From Paracoccaceae bacterium (GTDB taxonomy: Bacteria; Pseudomonadota; Alphaproteobacteria; Rhodobacterales; Rhodobacteraceae): a DNA stretch of 64,000 nucleotides. Positions 1-7,404 of the stretch are shown piece after piece. Positions within the stretch are counted from its first letter, which is position 1. Every line of letters begins with the position of its first letter. The notes below the pieces were generated by a model. The model was given only the letters and a program-made list of their open reading frames with translations. It was not told the DNA's origin and searched no databases. The stretch is from NCBI GenBank assembly GCA_003605175.1, contig QWDA01000001.1, positions 62,001 through 126,000 of the forward strand. The letters are read 5' to 3'. Position numbers and translations under genes: made by a program.

Positions 1-1217
1 ATCTCCGCCGGTGCGCCCGCCGCGATCAGCGCCGAAGCGATCCGCCCCGCCGCGCCCACGCCCATATAGACCGCCAGCACCACCCCCGGCCGCACGTGAT
101 GCGCCCAGTCCGGATCCGGATCGCCCGGCCGGCAGGCGCCGGTGACGAACACCACCGCATCGGTCTCGCCCCGCTCGGTCAGGCTCCGCCCGGCCGAGGC
201 CGCCGCCGCGCTCGCCGCCGTCACGCCCGGCACCACCTCGCAGGGCACGCCCGCCGCCCGCGCCGCCGCGATCTCCTCGGTCGCGCGCCCGAAGATCGAC
301 GGATCGCCCGACTTGAGCCGCACGACGCGCCGCCCCTTCCGCGCCTCGGCCACGACCCGCCCGCAGATCCGCGCCTGCGGCCAGGCCGAGGCCCCCACCG
401 CCTTGCCCACACAGACCCGCTCCGCATCGCGCCGCGCCAGTTCCAACACCTCGGGGTCCACCAACCGGTCGTAGAAAATCACGTCGGCCTCCTGCAGCCG
501 CTCCACCGCCCGCAGCGTCAACAGGTCCCGCGCGCCCGGCCCGGCGCCTACCAGCGCGATATGCCCCGCGCCCGCGCCCTCGGGCACGCGCCGCTCGGCA
601 ATCGCCGCCTTCAAGAGCGCCGCCGCCTCGCGCTCGGCGCCCTGGTCGTGCAACACCGCCGGCCGGCCCCGGAACGCCCAGTCCCAGAACGCCCGCCGCT
701 GCGCCCTCGGAATCGCTTCGGCCACCGCGCCCCGCATCCGCCCCGCCAGAGCCGCCCAGGAGCCGATCCGCGGCGGCAGCATCGTCTCGACCCGCGTCTT
801 GATCGCCCGCGCCAGCACTGGCGCCGTCCCCTCGGTGCCGATCGCCACCACCACCGGGTCGCGGTCGACGATCGACGGTGTCGTCGCGTCGCACAGCTCC
901 GGCCGGTCGACCACGTTCACCACTGCGCCCGCCGCCTTCGCCACGCCATGCAGCGCGGCATCCGCCCCCGCACAGCCCGTCGCCACGAACACCAAGGCCG
1001 CGCCTTCGAACACCTCCGCCCCCGCGGGCCCGGCCACATGCCGCGCCCGCCCGCGCGCCACCAGATCGCGCAGCTCGGCATCGAGCACCGGCGCCAGCAG
1101 CACGATCTCCGCCTCGGTCTTCAGCATCAGCCGCGCCTTCTGCGCCGCCTGCTCGCCGCCGCCCGCGATCACCACGCGGCGGCCGGTCATGCGCAGGAAC
1201 ATCGGAAAGGATTGCAT
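1..1217 (-). CDS. cysG: Siroheme synthase CysG, 3'-truncated by window edge
   Basis: This is the first 405 codons of a fused siroheme synthase; the C-terminus lies off the left edge. The N-terminal part (about residues 10-150) has the glycine-rich NAD-binding VVIAGGGEQAAQKA segment of precorrin-2 dehydrogenase/ferrochelatase (CysG-B). From about residue 219 the uroporphyrinogen-III methyltransferase domain begins (HIALVGAGPGARDLLTLRA), with the SGDPSIFGR and VPGVTAASAA signatures further on. It converts uroporphyrinogen III to siroheme, the cofactor of NirB encoded in the same cluster. It starts 5 bp after the nasA stop, so it is the last visible gene of the nas cluster. Family assignment is secure. 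Confidence 0.95.
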   Translation of the reverse strand, partial: MQSFPMFLRMTGRRVVIAGGGEQAAQKARLMLKTEAEIVLLAPVLDAELRDLVARGRARHVAGPAGAEVFEGAALVFVATGCAGADAALHGVAKAAGAVVNVVDRPELCDATTPSIVDRDPVVVAIGTEGTAPVLARAIKTRVETMLPPRIGSWAALAGRMRGAVAEAIPRAQRRAFWDWAFRGRPAVLHDQGAEREAAALLKAAIAERRVPEGAGAGHIALVGAGPGARDLLTLRAVERLQEADVIFYDRLVDPEVLELARRDAERVCVGKAVGASAWPQARICGRVVAEARKGRRVVRLKSGDPSIFGRATEEIAAARAAGVPCEVVPGVTAASAAAASAGRSLTERGETDAVVFVTGACRPGDPDPDWAHHVRPGVVLAVYMGVGAAGRIASALIAAGAPAE

Positions 1218-1222
1218 CGCGC

Positions 1223-3847
1223 CTACTCCGCCGCTTCCCGGATCGAGAACCGCTCGATCAGCGCCGCGATCTCCGGCCGGCAGGAGCCGCAACTCGTCCC
1301 CGCCTGCGTCGCGGTGCAGACCCGCTCCAGATCGGCTCCCGCCGCGCCCTGGATCGCCTCGATCAACTGGTTCCGCCCCACCCCCATGCAGGCGCAGACC
1401 GTCGGCCCCGGATCGGGCAGATCCGCCCCCGGCCGCGCCGCCAGCAGCGAGGGCACCGCCACCCCCAGTTGCGCCGCCACGAAATCGCGCGCCACCGCCA
1501 CCGGTTCGGGCGCGACGAACAGGGCCGCCACCAGCCGCCCGGCCTCGTGGAACGCCAGCCGCGTCAGACCGCGCCCGGCATCGGCATAGGTCTCGGGCGG
1601 CGCGTCGGTGCCGAACATGTCCTGCGCCCATCGGCCCCAATCCTCGGGAACCTCCGTCCCGGCCAGTTCCAGCCGCCAGCCCGCCTCCGCCCGCATCCGC
1701 GCCCAGTAGCGGCACTCCGGTGCCACCGGCCGGGCCGAGACCGCAAAGCCGTACCACGCCGCCTCGAACCGCGCGATCGCCACCACCCCGGCCTTCGACT
1801 CGGGCTGACCGGAGATCGGATCCGTCGCCGCCGCCACCAGCGGCCCGACCTTCGCCGCAGGTGCCGTCTCGCCGGTCCAGTGCATCGGCGCGAAGGGCGC
1901 GCCCTTCGCCGCGTCCGGGCTCACCAGCACCCGCAGGATCGCTTCGCCCGAGGGCGAGGTGACCCGCGCCAGATCGGCGGGCGCGAGGCCCAGGGCCTCG
2001 GCATCCGCCGGATGGATCTCCAGGAACGGCTCCGCCAGGTGCCGCGACAGGCGCGGCGCCCGCGCCGTCCGGGTCATCGTGTGCCACTGGTCGCGCACCC
2101 GCCCGGTGTTCAGCCGGTAGGGATAGCGCGGCGCGCGCTTCGCCGCAGGCGCCTTCTGATGCACCGCGATCATCCGCGCCCGGCCGGTCTCGGTGAAGAA
2201 CCGCCCGTCGCCGAAGAACCGCCCGCCGCTCCGCGCCGCGCTCACCGGCCAGCGGATCGGCTCCATCGCCGCGTAATCCGCATCGCCCAGATCGGCGAGG
2301 CCCGAGATGTCGAAATCCCGCCCGAACCGTCCCGCCAGCCCCGAAAGCGCCGCGTGCTCGCGAAAGATCTCCGCCGGCCCGCGATAGTCGAACGCGCTCC
2401 CCCAGCCCATGCGGCGCCCGACCTCGGCGAAGATCGCCCAATCGGGCCGCGCCTGTCCCGGAGCGGGCAGGGCAGGGCGCTGGCGGCTGATCGTCCGGTC
2501 GGAATTCGTCACCGTCCCGTCCTTCTCGCCCCAGCCCGTCGCCGGCAGCACCACATCCGCGAGCCGCCCGGTATCGGTCTCGGCGGAAAGGTCGCTGACC
2601 ACCACGAAATCGCAGGCCCGGATCGCCTCGGCCACAGCACCCGCCTCGGGCATCGTCACCGCCGGGTTGGTGCAGGCGATCCACAGCGCCTTGATCTTCC
2701 CGTCCCGCACCGCGCGGAACATCTCCACCGCCTTCAGCCCCGGCGCCTCGGCGATCCCCGGCGCCTGCCAGAAGCTGCGCACCGCGCTCCGGTGCTCGGG
2801 GTTCTCGATATCCAGATGCGCCGCCAGCATATTGGCCAGCCCGCCCACCTCGCGGCCGCCCATCGCGTTGGGCTGCCCGGTCACGCTGAACGGGCCGGAA
2901 CCGGGCTTGCCGATCCGCCCGGTGGCGAGGTGACAGTTCAGGATCGCGTTCACCTTATCGGTGCCGCTGGTGGACTGGTTCACCCCCTGGCTGAACACGG
3001 TCACCACCTTCTCGGTCGCCGCGAACATCCGGAAGAAGGCCGAAAGCGCGGCCTCGGAGAGCCCGGTCTCGTCCGCGTGGTCGGTCGCGGCCGCCGCCAG
3101 CGCCGTCTCGAACCCGTCGACATGATCCGTGACGAAGGCGCTGTCGATGGCCCCCGCCTCGTGCAGATGGCCCAGAAGCCCGTTGAACAGCGCCACATCG
3201 GTGCCAGTCTTCAGCTTTAGATGCAGATCCGCGATGTCGCAGGTCGCCGTCCGCCGCGGATCGACCACGACGACCCTCGTGCCCCGCGCCTTCCGCGCCG
3301 CCGCGAGCCGCTGGAAAAGCACTGGGTGGCACCAGGCCATGTTCGAGCCCACCAGCACGACGAGATCCGCCTCCTCGAGATCGTCATAGATCCCCGGCAC
3401 CGTGTCCGTGCCGAAGGCGCGGCGGTGCCCCGCCACGGCGGAGGCCATGCACAGCCTCGAATTCGTGTCGATATTCCCGGAGCCGATGAAGCCCTTCATC
3501 AGCTTGTTCGCGACGTAGTAATCCTCGGTCAGTAGCTGCCCCGAGACGTAGAACGCCACGCTGTCCGGCCCGTGCTCGGCGATCGTCGTCTTGAACCGGT
3601 CGGCCACCAGCGCCAGCGCGTCGTCCCACTCCGCCGGCGCGCCGCGCACCAGCGGTGTCAAAAGCCGCCCGTCCAGCGCCACCGTCTCGCCCAGCGCCGT
3701 GCCCTTCGAACAGAGCCGTCCCCGGTTCGCCGGATGGTCCGGGTCGCCCCGCACCGCCAGCCTGCCCGCCCCGTCGGGCGCGAGCAAGACGCCGCAGCCG
3801 ACGCCGCAATAGGGGCAGGTGGACCGGATCGGGGAACCCGTACTCAT
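1223..3847 (-). CDS. nasA: Assimilatory nitrate reductase catalytic subunit
   Basis: An 874-residue cytoplasmic molybdopterin enzyme reducing nitrate to nitrite. Residues 11-18 (CPYCGVGC) with a later GRLCSKG cysteine bind the N-terminal [4Fe-4S] cluster; the bis-MGD domains follow. The C-terminal 70 residues carry a BFD-like [2Fe-2S] module (CACMGVG...CTATQAGTSCGSC), as in NasA/NarB-type assimilatory enzymes. No NasC-type flavoprotein partner is visible, so electrons probably come from NirB through the Rieske protein NirD, as described for the Paracoccus NasB/NasG/NasC system (inference). The ATG has GGAG ten bases upstream and lies 16 bp after cynS. Confidence 0.95.
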   Translation of the reverse strand: MSTGSPIRSTCPYCGVGCGVLLAPDGAGRLAVRGDPDHPANRGRLCSKGTALGETVALDGRLLTPLVRGAPAEWDDALALVADRFKTTIAEHGPDSVAFYVSGQLLTEDYYVANKLMKGFIGSGNIDTNSRLCMASAVAGHRRAFGTDTVPGIYDDLEEADLVVLVGSNMAWCHPVLFQRLAAARKARGTRVVVVDPRRTATCDIADLHLKLKTGTDVALFNGLLGHLHEAGAIDSAFVTDHVDGFETALAAAATDHADETGLSEAALSAFFRMFAATEKVVTVFSQGVNQSTSGTDKVNAILNCHLATGRIGKPGSGPFSVTGQPNAMGGREVGGLANMLAAHLDIENPEHRSAVRSFWQAPGIAEAPGLKAVEMFRAVRDGKIKALWIACTNPAVTMPEAGAVAEAIRACDFVVVSDLSAETDTGRLADVVLPATGWGEKDGTVTNSDRTISRQRPALPAPGQARPDWAIFAEVGRRMGWGSAFDYRGPAEIFREHAALSGLAGRFGRDFDISGLADLGDADYAAMEPIRWPVSAARSGGRFFGDGRFFTETGRARMIAVHQKAPAAKRAPRYPYRLNTGRVRDQWHTMTRTARAPRLSRHLAEPFLEIHPADAEALGLAPADLARVTSPSGEAILRVLVSPDAAKGAPFAPMHWTGETAPAAKVGPLVAAATDPISGQPESKAGVVAIARFEAAWYGFAVSARPVAPECRYWARMRAEAGWRLELAGTEVPEDWGRWAQDMFGTDAPPETYADAGRGLTRLAFHEAGRLVAALFVAPEPVAVARDFVAAQLGVAVPSLLAARPGADLPDPGPTVCACMGVGRNQLIEAIQGAAGADLERVCTATQAGTSCGSCRPEIAALIERFSIREAAE

Positions 3848-3863
3848 CGCGTCGAAACTCCGC

Positions 3864-4328
3864 TTACCAGCTGTTGAACGCCAGGTACTTGCCCGACATC
3901 TCGATCTTCACCCGGTCGCCCTTGGAATGCGTGACCCGGGTCACCGACATGTCGAAATCGATCGCCGACATGATCCCGTCGCCGAACTTCTCGTGAATGA
4001 GTGCCTTCAGCGTCGGCCCGTAGACGCCCACCACCTCGTAGAACCGGTAGATGCAGGGGTCGGTCGGCACGGTCTGTTCCCACACCTTGGTGGGGCTCTC
4101 CTGCAGGACGGAAACCGCCTCCTGCGGCAGCCCCATCGCCGCGACCATCGCCTCGGCCTTCTCCTTCGGAAAGGCATTCATCCCCATCGAAGCCGAATGG
4201 GTCCACACGGGCGACATGCCGATCTTCTCGGCGATCTCCTCCCAGGTCAGCCCGGCCTGCTTCTTGGCCGAGAGGATCATCGCGGTCACGTCTTCCTTGG
4301 TCATCTCCGTAGGCACCAGGTCTTTCAT
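3864..4328 (-). CDS. cynS: Cyanate hydratase (cyanase)
   Basis: A 154-residue cyanase, the usual family length, which decomposes cyanate with bicarbonate to ammonia and CO2. The N-terminal helical DNA-binding-like domain (about residues 10-80) is followed by the catalytic domain with the PCIYRFYE segment (Arg and Glu of the active site) and the SAIDFDM segment (catalytic Ser). The start has a strong AGGAGG Shine-Dalgarno eight bases upstream. It sits between the kinase/phosphatase gene and nasA, all on one strand, which suggests that the NrtABCD importer of this cluster also brings in cyanate (inference). Confidence 0.96.
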   Translation of the reverse strand: MKDLVPTEMTKEDVTAMILSAKKQAGLTWEEIAEKIGMSPVWTHSASMGMNAFPKEKAEAMVAAMGLPQEAVSVLQESPTKVWEQTVPTDPCIYRFYEVVGVYGPTLKALIHEKFGDGIMSAIDFDMSVTRVTHSKGDRVKIEMSGKYLAFNSW

Positions 4329-4348
4329 CGCTCTTCCTCCTTCAGGGT

Positions 4349-6076
4349 TCAACCATTGAGCTTCGCGGCCAGGATCAGGCACAGAACGGCCAGCGCCGCC
4401 GCCACCCCCTGCCAGAACCGGACCGGGTCGCGCTGGGCAAGCGGCTTCTGCCGCGCCGCTGTCCAGCCCGCGCTTGGCCGCTTCAGATCGGCCACGAATT
4501 CCGACAGCGCGTCGTAGCGGCGCAGGGGATCGGGATGCACCGCCCGCGCCAGCGCGGCATCGATCCACTCCGGCACGCCGCTCTCGTCGTCGCGCGCCGT
4601 CCTGTAGGTCAGCCGCCGCTGATCGGTCCGCGACCGCACCCGCGCCACTTGCGCGCCATAGGGCAACCGGCCCGTCAGCATCTCGTAGGCGATCACCCCG
4701 AGCGCGTACTGGTCCGACCGCCAGCTCACCGCGTCGCCCGACAGGTACTCGGGCGCGGTGTACTGGTAGGTCCCCGGCATCTCGCCCAGCACCCCCGCCG
4801 CCGCGTCCTCGACACCCGCCACCGAGGTCGAGCCCAGATCGATGATCTTCACCGTCCCCTCGGTGTCGATCATCACGTTCTCGGGCCGCAGGTCCTGGTG
4901 CAGCATGTCGCGCCGGTGCAGCGCGGTGAGCCCCGTGGCGAGCTGCCCGATGATCGCGCGCACCTCGTCCCGCGTCGGCCGCGGATGGTCCGTCATCCAC
5001 TGCCGGAGCGTCTTCCCCTCGACCCATTCGGTCGCCACGAACAGCGCGTGCCGCCGCTCCGGCACCGGCGCCGCCGCGACCACATGGGGCGAGGAGACCC
5101 GCCGCGCGATCCACTCCTCGAGCGCGAAGCGCCGCCGATAGCTCTCGTTCTCGGCGCTCTCTCGCGTGGGGATCTTCAGGGCCACCTTCCGGCCTGCCGG
5201 GTCGATCGCCAGAAACACATGGCTCCGCGCGGTGACGTGGATATTGCGCACGATGCGGAACCCGTCGATCTCGTCGCCCGGGTTCGGCAGGCGCGGGATC
5301 GGCAGGCTGGCGGCGTTCAGCGCCAGCGCGGCATCCGAGGCGCCCAAGGCGTCGATCCGCACGATCTGCACCGTCAGATTGTCCTCGCTGCCGGCCTCCA
5401 GCGCCGCCTCGGCCAGCTCGCGCGCGATGGTGTCGAGGTCGGGCTGGCCCAGCGCCTCGCGCAGCGACCGCGTGCTCAGATGCTCGTGCACCCCGTCGGT
5501 GGTCAGCACGAAGATGTCGCCCGGGTTCAGCGCCACGCTCCGGTAATCGATCTCGAGCGTCGGATGCGCCCCCAGCGCCCGTTCCAGATGGCTTTCGCCG
5601 GCGGCGAGCACCACCCGATGATCGCGGGTGAGCGGCTCGAGGCTCCCGCCCGACAGCCGCGACACCCGGCTGTCGCCGACGTGGAGCACATGGCCCTCGC
5701 CGCCCTTCAGGATCAGCGCCGACAAGGTGCAGACATGGCCAGAATTGATATCGCCCACCGCGACGTTCTGGCCGTGAAGCCAGGCATTGGCGGCGCTCAG
5801 AACCCGCGTTCCCGCGGTCCGCACCGACCAGGAATCGGCGGTGGAATAGTAATCGGTCAGAAGATAGCGCACCGCGGTCTCGGCCGCTTCGCGGCTCACC
5901 GGGCTCGAACTGATCCCGTCGGCGACCGCCAGCACGATGCCCTTCACCTTCAGCGCGTGGCCGGTGGGTACAAGCGCACCGTGGAAATCCTGGTTTACAT
6001 CCTTCCGCCCGGCCGAGGAATACTGGCCGATCGAGACGCGAAGCGCTTCCTGGGAGGATGTCATGTCCTTCGGCAT
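4349..6076 (-). CDS. Bifunctional PP2C phosphatase / Ser-Thr kinase, membrane anchored
   Basis: About 575 residues. The N-terminal PP2C domain (about 10-240) has VLAVADGISS, HVGDSRVSRL and a late SEDNLTVQIVRID metal-binding stretch. The kinase domain (about 270-530) has VALKIP (ATP lysine), catalytic loop LHQDLRPENVMID, IIDLGS in place of DFG, and TAPEYLSGD. A single C-terminal hydrophobic helix (FWQGVAAALAVLCLILAAKL) anchors it in the membrane. Similar fusions occur in alphaproteobacterial nas clusters, but no substrate is known to me. The start at 6076 has GGAG 12 bases upstream; ATGs at 6064 and 6121 are alternatives. Its place between the nitrite channel and cyanase suggests post-translational control of nitrogen uptake or reduction. 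Confidence 0.9.
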   Translation of the reverse strand: MPKDMTSSQEALRVSIGQYSSAGRKDVNQDFHGALVPTGHALKVKGIVLAVADGISSSPVSREAAETAVRYLLTDYYSTADSWSVRTAGTRVLSAANAWLHGQNVAVGDINSGHVCTLSALILKGGEGHVLHVGDSRVSRLSGGSLEPLTRDHRVVLAAGESHLERALGAHPTLEIDYRSVALNPGDIFVLTTDGVHEHLSTRSLREALGQPDLDTIARELAEAALEAGSEDNLTVQIVRIDALGASDAALALNAASLPIPRLPNPGDEIDGFRIVRNIHVTARSHVFLAIDPAGRKVALKIPTRESAENESYRRRFALEEWIARRVSSPHVVAAAPVPERRHALFVATEWVEGKTLRQWMTDHPRPTRDEVRAIIGQLATGLTALHRRDMLHQDLRPENVMIDTEGTVKIIDLGSTSVAGVEDAAAGVLGEMPGTYQYTAPEYLSGDAVSWRSDQYALGVIAYEMLTGRLPYGAQVARVRSRTDQRRLTYRTARDDESGVPEWIDAALARAVHPDPLRRYDALSEFVADLKRPSAGWTAARQKPLAQRDPVRFWQGVAAALAVLCLILAAKLNG

Positions 6077-6143
6077 CGCGGGGCGTTGCTCCGGAGAAGG
6101 AGAGGGAAGGGGGCCCCGCACCCTTGCGGGGCCCGCACTGGCC

Positions 6144-6989
6144 TTACTCGGCCGGAACGAGGTCGTCGTTGCGGGCGGCGGCTGCGTTCCGCTTCGGCGA
6201 TTCCCGGAAATGGGTGGAATAGAGCATCGCGCCCACGAAGGTCAGGCCGCCCACGAGGTTGCCGATCACGGTCGGGATCTCGTTATAGGCGAAATAGTCG
6301 AACCAGGTGAACTGGCCGCCCAGCATGATGCCCGAGGGGAACAGGAACATGTTCACGATCGAGTGCTCGAAACCCAGGTAGAAGAACACGAGGATCGGCA
6401 TCCACATCGCCATGATCTTGCCCGAGACCGAGTTCGACATCATCGCCGCGACGACGCCGGTGGAGACCATCCAGTTGCACATCACGGCACGGACGAAGAG
6501 CGTCAGCATCCCCCCGAACCCGGCCGCGGCGTAGCCGAGCGTCCTTGCCTCGCCGATATGGCCGATCTTCTGGCCTACCGCGTTCGGCTCCTGGGTGAAG
6601 CCCATGGTGAAGATGATCGCCATGAAGATCGCCGTGGTCATTGCGCCCGCGAAGTTGCCGATGAACACCAGGCCCCAGTTCCGGAGCACGCCGCCCCAGG
6701 AGCAGCCCGGGCGCTTGGCGATGACGGCGAGCGGCGCCAGCGTGAATACGCCGGTCAGGAGGTCGAAGCCCATCAGGTAGAGCATGCAGAACCCGACCGG
6801 GAACAGCAGTGCGCCGATCAGGAAGATGCCGGTATCGACCGCGATGGTCACCGCGAAGGCGGCGGCCAGCGCGAGGATCGCCCCGGCCATGTAGGCGCGG
6901 ATCAAGGTGTCCTTGGTGGACATGAAGATCTTCGATTCGCCCGCATCGACCATCTTGGCGGCGAATTCCTTGGGTTGGATATACGACAT
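6144..6989 (-). CDS. nirC: Formate/nitrite transporter (FNT) family channel
   Basis: A 281-residue FNT-family membrane protein with six hydrophobic segments. Recognisable FNT stretches include AGAILALAAAFAVT near residue 35, the LMGFDLLTGVFTL segment in the second helix, NWGLVFIGNFAGA, and FEHSIVNMFL near residue 200, where the conserved channel histidine lies. Within this cluster it probably moves nitrite across the inner membrane, feeding NirB or relieving nitrite build-up; the gene symbol is by context and could equally be a formate channel. It is encoded 85 bp after nirD on the same strand and followed by the kinase/phosphatase gene. Confidence 0.9.
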   Translation of the reverse strand: MSYIQPKEFAAKMVDAGESKIFMSTKDTLIRAYMAGAILALAAAFAVTIAVDTGIFLIGALLFPVGFCMLYLMGFDLLTGVFTLAPLAVIAKRPGCSWGGVLRNWGLVFIGNFAGAMTTAIFMAIIFTMGFTQEPNAVGQKIGHIGEARTLGYAAAGFGGMLTLFVRAVMCNWMVSTGVVAAMMSNSVSGKIMAMWMPILVFFYLGFEHSIVNMFLFPSGIMLGGQFTWFDYFAYNEIPTVIGNLVGGLTFVGAMLYSTHFRESPKRNAAAARNDDLVPAE

Positions 6990-7074
6990 TTCCGAATGTC
7001 CTTCTGGAGGGGCCGCGGCCCGTTGGCTCAGGTGCTCAGGGTCGGGTGGGCGCCGTTGCCCAAGGTCGGGGACA

Positions 7075-7404
7075 TCACGCGGCCCCCTTCATCAGCAATG
7101 CGCCATCGAGCAGGACGCGGCCGTCCTCGACGCGCACCTTGTAGGTGTCGATCCTGCCGTCATCCGCGCCCTGCGCCTCGCCGGTCTCCAGGTCGAAGAC
7201 CCAGTTGTGCAGGGGGCAGGTGACCTTGCGGCCGTGGACGATGCCTTCCGAAAGCGGCCCGCCCTTGTGCGGGCAGGCGTTCGAGGCGGCGAAGACCTCC
7301 GCCTCGCCGGTGCGGAACACCGCGACGCAGCCCAGCCGGGTCTTCACCAGCCGCGCGCCGCGCAGCGGCACGTCGTCGAGGGCGCCGATATCGATCCAGC
7401 TCAT
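7075..7404 (-). CDS. nirD: Nitrite reductase small subunit (Rieske-type)
   Basis: A 109-residue Rieske ferredoxin-like protein. Both cluster-binding motifs are present: CPHKGG (Cys-His) and CPLHNW (Cys-His). NirD lacks these ligands in some bacteria, so the intact pair indicates a real [2Fe-2S] cluster, as in Paracoccus NasG. It likely carries electrons from NirB both to nitrite and to NasA (inference). Its ATG overlaps the nirB stop in an ATGA, which fixes the start and implies translational coupling. Confidence 0.93.
   Translation of the reverse strand: MSWIDIGALDDVPLRGARLVKTRLGCVAVFRTGEAEVFAASNACPHKGGPLSEGIVHGRKVTCPLHNWVFDLETGEAQGADDGRIDTYKVRVEDGRVLLDGALLMKGAA

Noticed and set aside
878-3220. 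Very long plus-strand open frame (780 codons) opposite nasA and cysG, and similar long frames opposite most genes
   Set aside because: High GC leaves few stops on the opposite strand; the translations are Arg/Pro/His-rich, match no family and have no ribosome sites.
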